A program made the position numbers and the translations under genes. From positions 84,232,157-84,296,156 of the forward strand of contig NC_134950.1 in NCBI RefSeq assembly GCF_965638725.1: DNA of 64,000 nucleotides. Direction: 5' to 3'. Each line of letters starts with the position of its first letter. The stretch's first letter is position 1. This document shows, in pieces, positions 58,687 through 64,000 of the stretch. Source of the DNA: Aptenodytes patagonicus (Eukaryota > Chordata > Aves > Sphenisciformes > Spheniscidae). A model generated the notes under the pieces. That model was not told where the DNA came from. It saw nothing but the letters and a program-made list of their open reading frames with translations, and did not search any database.

Positions 58687-61600
58687 GAACTGCCTCTATG
58701 TGTGTGTACACAGGCATGTGTGTTTATATACACACACAAAGTACAGATCTGTGGGGGATTTAGGCTTAAAAAGTTGCTAATGTTATCTGTAGCTTTCTAG
58801 AAAGTCACTTAGTGGCTCACATGCATGTTATTTCATAAAATGTTCTTCTGGGGGAAGGTAGGGTCTCTTTTATTTTATTATTATTTTGGTAATAGATATA
58901 AGCTAACTAACTGTGCTCTAGGGAGTTATCTTTGGCTTGGATGACTGCTTCAGCCCAGTGCAAATGTAACTGGATGCTCTTTCTTTTATACATCTTATTT
59001 TTAAAAAAAAAAAGTTAACTGGGTGCCAGTCAGAGGCCTGAATAAACTTTGGTGCTGGTGATGCATGACATGAAAAGGTTCTAGCAGAACCCTCTCAGCT
59101 AAGGTGGTAGGAGTCTAGGACTTGCACATCCTAGTCTGTCTTTTACCCACTCCCCACAGGCAGGGAAGGAAATGAGATTGCTTTGGTAACTTTCCTAAAC
59201 TGAAACTGTATTTTTGTTTTCTTGAAAGAAAATCCTTCTACCAAACTGGACTCATAAAATCCGAGCTGAAGTTGATACTGTATCATTACTTGTGGAAAAA
59301 AAACATCAACATGTATTCAGAATTGGCTACATAGTTTTAAGTCTAAATTGCTAACCCTAGAAATCTCCTCAGCAAACTTTGTTTTCTGGCATTTTCTGTT
59401 CTTTGGCTACTTCTGGATTCCTCACTTCTGCGAACAATTCCTAACTAGGAATTGGTTTGCTTCTTTGTGGGTCTTGTTTGTGTTAGGAAAGTGACTGGCA
59501 GAAGGCAGTGGATGACATTTGAAGGCTGAAATGCACAACTGGTTTATTTCTGCTCTTTGTTTTGTAGTCAGCTACGTCTGTATTCTTTAATACAGGACAT
59601 GTGCTTTGCTAAATTAGGGCAACTATTTCATTAAGGAGTAAAAACCTTCAAAACTTGAAAAATGGGTGGTGGGCTGTTGGTAGAATCTGTTCCTTGTTCA
59701 TAAGGAAAAGAAACGCGCAACACTTTCTAGGAATACGGATGTAGAAGTTGTGACTGGGTAGACATGCTGCGGGACTCTGTTACTCAAGTAGCATTTACAT
59801 TGAGTACTAGTAGTGTTGTAGCTGACCTTGGCGGAAAAGCTATTAGTTCTGTCTGATCACATCCCTCACTTAATTCCAAGTCTACCCGCATGCCTTCTAG
59901 CATAGACATCATATTAAGGACAGTTTTACGTGAGATCTCCTTGGAGGAGTTGAAGCATAGAGGAGGTGCTATCATCTTGATGTTATGCTGTAGGTCATTA
60001 AAGAAGTCCCCGTTATCCTAGATCACACCTCTTACATGCTTGCCACTGTGGTGTCTGTATCTGTAGATGTCTCCATACAGAAGGAGAACTCAGCAGGGAC
60101 CATGGCCATTCTTCTCAAGAAATTAGTAAGGTCTGCATATTGACCAAACAGAGTAAGGGTCTTTACTCCAAGAAGCTCTAAAGCAAAAACAACCAGGACT
60201 AAACTGTGCTGGTCAGGGAAATGCTCTCATGTATCTGCTATATGGAGGTGTGAAGAAGTGCTGTTGTGATTGTGTTACATAGACCGAACTGTAGGAAAGC
60301 CTGGAATAGGCACAAACAGTTCCAAGTGCTGCCTTAAAGGAAAGGCTTGAGTTGGCTGTGTTTTACCAGATATCTGAGGAAAAGGCTTCAACTCTGTGCC
60401 GGTATCCAAACTCAACAAAAGTAATTTCTTGGCAAAGTAGTTCTCTTCACCCTACACTCTTTTGTGACCTCTGCCTTAAACAAGTAAATGGGGAAAAAAA
60501 AATTGCTGGGTGTCTCTTTTTTTTTTTTTCTTTTTTCCTATATGCATTTCCCTCACCCCACCTAGTTGAAACCCTTGTTATAAGACTACCTGTTCATGCA
60601 AATGGATGTTTAACACGTCTGTATTTATTTGAACTGTGTAATTACTGTAGGCATCTGCATGGCATTGGGAATCTTTTTCCTTCTTGTGCTCAACAACGCT
60701 GCTGAAAATGCAACCCCAGGTTTCATTTATATGCGTGGGCTTTTAAACAGAGGAATCTATAGTGGCATATCAGTTATTGCTCTGATTTTAGTGGATCTTT
60801 GCTCAGTGGGAAGGGCTTGTTTTGTAACACATCTGTTTTCAGAATTGAGATATGAAAATGCGTAACATACAGCAACTTGCATTCAGAAATAGGTGGCATA
60901 GTGACTCTCTCGAGCTGAAGAGTCACGTAGTTAGACTTACGTTGCCATCATATCCCTGCTTTAGTAGTGTGCTGGTAGTACAGTACGTAACCTGGAGCTC
61001 TGTATTCCAGGCAGGCTGTGCTATAAACCCTTCCTAGGACCCTTCTTGGAGTAAAGAGGGAAACAGGAAGCTCTCTTTCATGCCCGTGTTTTGAATCAGG
61101 AAACTCCTGTCTGCAATACGTAAATTTGTCATATCAACATCTTAAATCATGTGACACTTTTCTTTCTCGGGGATTTGTGTACAAATGCGTATAATAGCTG
61201 CAGGAACACTATACTGAAGTCTTCTCAAACAGCATGCTAACTTAGAGGAAGGTGTTTTAATACTCTTTTCAGTGAATCTATTTTTAAAATTATCTTCCTC
61301 CATTTCCTTCTTTGTTCCTGTAAAAACACTAATGAAATTTGCAGATGATATTATAAAAGGAACAGTTATGAGATCAGATGTCTTTGTTTTTAAGAAAGAA
61401 AAAAAGCGAAGTCAGAAACACTGGCATAATATCAATGATAGTTAACTAGGAAGAACCCCTTTTGATCAAGAGTCACACAGGCTTGTTTGACAGTGAAAGG
61501 AGAATTTGGATCAAGTCTAGTTGTCACATTACAAGTGTAATCTTGTCAGTTCATGGGGAGCCCAGACTTTTATTGCTTGTATGACTGCATGCATTGTGGA

Positions 61601-62559
61601 GAAGCAGGCCATCTATTTAAGGCTCTGATACTACTTTGTTGCCAGCTTGCACACAATCCTCTTTCTGTGTAAGTGTGACTGCATGGGATAGAGGAACTTG
61701 GAGGTTTTTTTTTCCTTAAATTGTGTAATGATTATTTAAAGAACTAGTATTTCATTTAAATCCTACCCTTGAGAGATAGTAAAGCTATTGTGGTAACTGA
61801 TGAACAGAAAGTGCATGTATTTGAGAGTTTCTTGCGGTGCTCATGGCTCTTATCATGGAATATGTTGTTGTTTTGTCGCTGGCAGTACAGATGGTAGGAC
61901 CTGATCTAGTTCACTACTGGAGCGCAAGACAAAAGGCAACAGCTGGTCACTAACAGAAGTACTGAACAGATCATCTTTTATGTGGTACCTAGTAAAACAT
62001 ATTTCTATTCTCTGTATTCCATTTGCCTTTTCTCTGACAGTTTATAAGGAAGTTGCTTGTGGCATCAACATAACTTTTTTAAACTAAGATGATGGAAACA
62101 ATAAGCTATTGCTGAAATATGTGGTGAAAATTGTTGATATTATACTACTACAACTCATGCTTTTAGAATTTTTGGAACCTTAGGATTTACTAAAAGAGGT
62201 ATAAATAAAAGCCTCGGAGCAGAAGGATTTCAATTCCAGTTAGCCATGCTAGCATTAAGTTGAAACTAACAATATGCTCTTGTATGTCAAGAAGATCTAG
62301 TAGCTGACCTTCCTCCTTGAGTTCATGTTTGATTGTACTCTTTTGTAGCCAACAAGCTTGAAGGCCCTCATCTGTTCTTAGCAGGGTTTGAGAACATAGG
62401 TGCTCTTACTGCAGAGCCTCTTGCTGAGGAATTGCTCTCTTCTGCAATACTAGACTGCCAGTGGGGATCAGTACAGGCAGTAAAATTACATTAGGACATT
62501 TTCCAATCAACTTCTGGCCATATCTCAATGTCTACTTTAGAGCCTGAAGTATACAAACT

Positions 62560-64000
62560 CACAGATTGGAAGTGACATGTCTGGAGATGTTTAAGCCAAC
62601 CCACTGCTCAAAAGAGTTAGCTAGAGCAGGTTGCCCAGAACCACGTGCAGTCAGATTTTTTGAGCACCTCCGAAGATGGAGACTTTACAGCATCCCTGGG
62701 CAGCCTGTTGCAGTGCTCAGTCACCTGTAGATTTTGAGGGAAAAAAAAAATATGGATGCTTTATTATGTTTAAATGGAAGTGCTTGTATTTCAATTTGTG
62801 CTCATTCCCTCTTGTCTGTTCACTGGCTGTCACTGAAAAGAGTCTGGTTCTGTCGTCTTTACCCCCCCTCTCTCCCCCCTCCAGGTATTTATACACATTG
62901 ATAAGATTACCCCTTGAGCCCTTTCTTCTCCAGGGTAAACTGTCCCAGCTCTCTAAGCCTCTCCTTGTGTGTCAGATGCTCCAATCCCTTTATCATCTTT
63001 ATGGCCCTTTACTGGACTCTCTGAATGTCCATGTCTCTCTTGTACAGAGGAGCCCAGACCTGGACCCAGCAGTCTAGATGTAGCCTCACTCACCAGTGCT
63101 AAGTAGAGGGGAAGGATCAACTCTCTCAATCTGCTATCAGTGCTTCCTGCCAGTGATGCAGGCTGGGATACAGTTGGCTGCCTTTGCTGCAAGGGCACAT
63201 TGCTGGCTCATGTTCAACTTGATGTCCACCAGAACCTCCAGATCCTTTTCTGCCAAGCTGCTTTCCAGCTGGTTATACCTCCCCAGCTGCAGGACTTTGC
63301 ATTTCCTTTTGTTGAACTATCTTCCTGAGGCTCTTGTTGGCCCATTTGTCATCCTTTCGAGGTCCATCTGAATGGCAGCAACCTCTTGGTGTATCAGCCA
63401 CTCCTCCCAGTTTTGTATCACCTGTGGACTTCTTAAGGGTGCACTTGGTCCCATCATCCACGTCACCACTAGTAACGGGGGTCCATGTGCAATTCATGCT
63501 GCTGATCACAACAATTTGAGCCTGTCAGGTTAGTCAATTTTCAGTTTGTCTCACTGTCCATTTAGCTAGTCTGTACTTCATCAGTTTGTCTATGAAGATG
63601 CTATGGGAAACAGAGTTGGAAAGTCTTACTGAAGTCAGGATAAACCACATCTGCTGTACTCCCCTCATCCCCTGAGCCAGTCATTCCATTGTCAATGTCT
63701 ATCATGTTGGTCAGGCATGACTTCCACTTATAAATCCACACTAATGACTCCAGAGCACCTTCTTGTCTTGAAATGTTTTTCCAGGAAGCTCTGTCGCTTT
63801 TCCTGGATTGAGGTGAGGCTGAGCAGCCTCTAGCTCCCTAGATTGTCTTCCCTGCCCTTCTTGAAGATGGGGGTGACTTTTGCTTTTGTCCAGTCCTCAA
63901 GAACCTCTCCTGATTGCCATGACCTTTCTAAGATAATTGAGGGTGACCTTGCCATGGCATTGGCCAGATCACTCAGGCCTCAGAAGTGCATCCCATCAGG
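62560..64000 (-). mobile_element. Long CR1 LINE copy, antisense, running off the window
   Basis: From its 3' side at about 62560 to the window end, the plus strand is the complement of CR1. It begins with the 3' region ('gagcaggttgcccagaacca', 'catccctgggcagcctgttg'), then ORF2 C-terminal coding sequence ('ttgataagattaccccttga', 'tttgctgcaagggcacattg', 'ctgcaggactttgcatttcc'). The reverse-transcriptase region follows on the minus strand near 63273-63509, where the family FADDTKLGG is degraded to STGDTKLGG. Further upstream ORF2 sequence reaches 64000 ('ttgaagatgggggtgacttt', 'aagtgcatcccatcagg'). Frames are broken by stops and frameshifts, so it is a pseudogenic copy. At 1.4 kb and more it is the longest CR1 here, of a different subfamily from the copy at 28990. 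Confidence 0.88.

Larger units (their letters stand above)
52502..64000 (+). other. FBXL7: FBXL7 intron 1 (start; continues past the window)
   Basis: The intron opens with GTGAGT and no FBXL7 exon 2 sequence was found before the window ends, at least 11.5 kb on. It holds a perfect inverted repeat near the donor, AT-rich unique sequence from about 52900, a GT repeat (58479-58493), a 17-A run (58670-58686), poly-T (near 60517-60540) and a long antisense CR1 copy from 62560. A very long first intron agrees with my knowledge of amniote FBXL7. No nested gene was recognised. Confidence 0.75.

Noticed and set aside
1..64000. CRISPR arrays, bacterial operons, rRNA or tRNA genes
   Set aside because: No regularly spaced repeat arrays, no compact coding and no RNA-gene motifs were seen; the window is vertebrate nuclear DNA.
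52502..64000. Possible FBXL7 exon 2 within the window
   Set aside because: No frame after an acceptor continues with the serine-rich segment expected to follow GSEG in FBXL7; the exon must lie beyond the window.

Overview
The window is eukaryotic and almost certainly from a bird. The evidence is CR1 LINE fragments of several ages in both orientations, two avian-type endogenous-retrovirus LTR families, an AT-rich unique background, and one sharp CpG island with a splice donor. Nothing bacterial or viral in layout is present: no operons, no tRNA or rRNA genes and no CRISPR array.

Positions 1-51,280 look like a gene desert. I found no convincing protein-coding exon there. What can be named is: a CR1 3' fragment (1745-2345, minus); a solo LTR with a perfect 5-bp target-site duplication (13721-14299, LTR sense on minus); a nearly gutted provirus (15335-16964, plus) with an LTR, a Lys-type primer binding site, about 290 bp of leader and a truncated second LTR; old CR1 pieces (17190-17495, 26732-26885, 34010-34465, 35790-35960); and a well-preserved 5'-truncated CR1 with an open reverse-transcriptase C-terminal frame (28990-30115). 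A few short unique stretches look exon-like or enhancer-like and are listed with low confidence.

Positions 51,280-52,870 are a CpG-island promoter. Its first exon ends in a short coding segment, MGANNGKQYGSEG, followed by a consensus donor. I recognise this as the N-terminus of FBXL7, an F-box/LRR substrate receptor of SCF ubiquitin ligases. The exon carries 37 coding bases. Three upstream AUGs, a 26-T tract and a CCA-repeat lie just upstream. Fifty-odd bases inside the intron is a perfect 45-bp inverted repeat with 16-G and 16-C ends.

From 52,502 to the window end is the start of FBXL7 intron 1. It is unique AT-rich sequence with simple repeats, ending in a long antisense CR1 copy that runs off the edge. 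No second FBXL7 exon was seen. The upstream desert followed by a very long first intron agrees with what I know of the amniote FBXL7 locus; that part is recall, not something this window shows.
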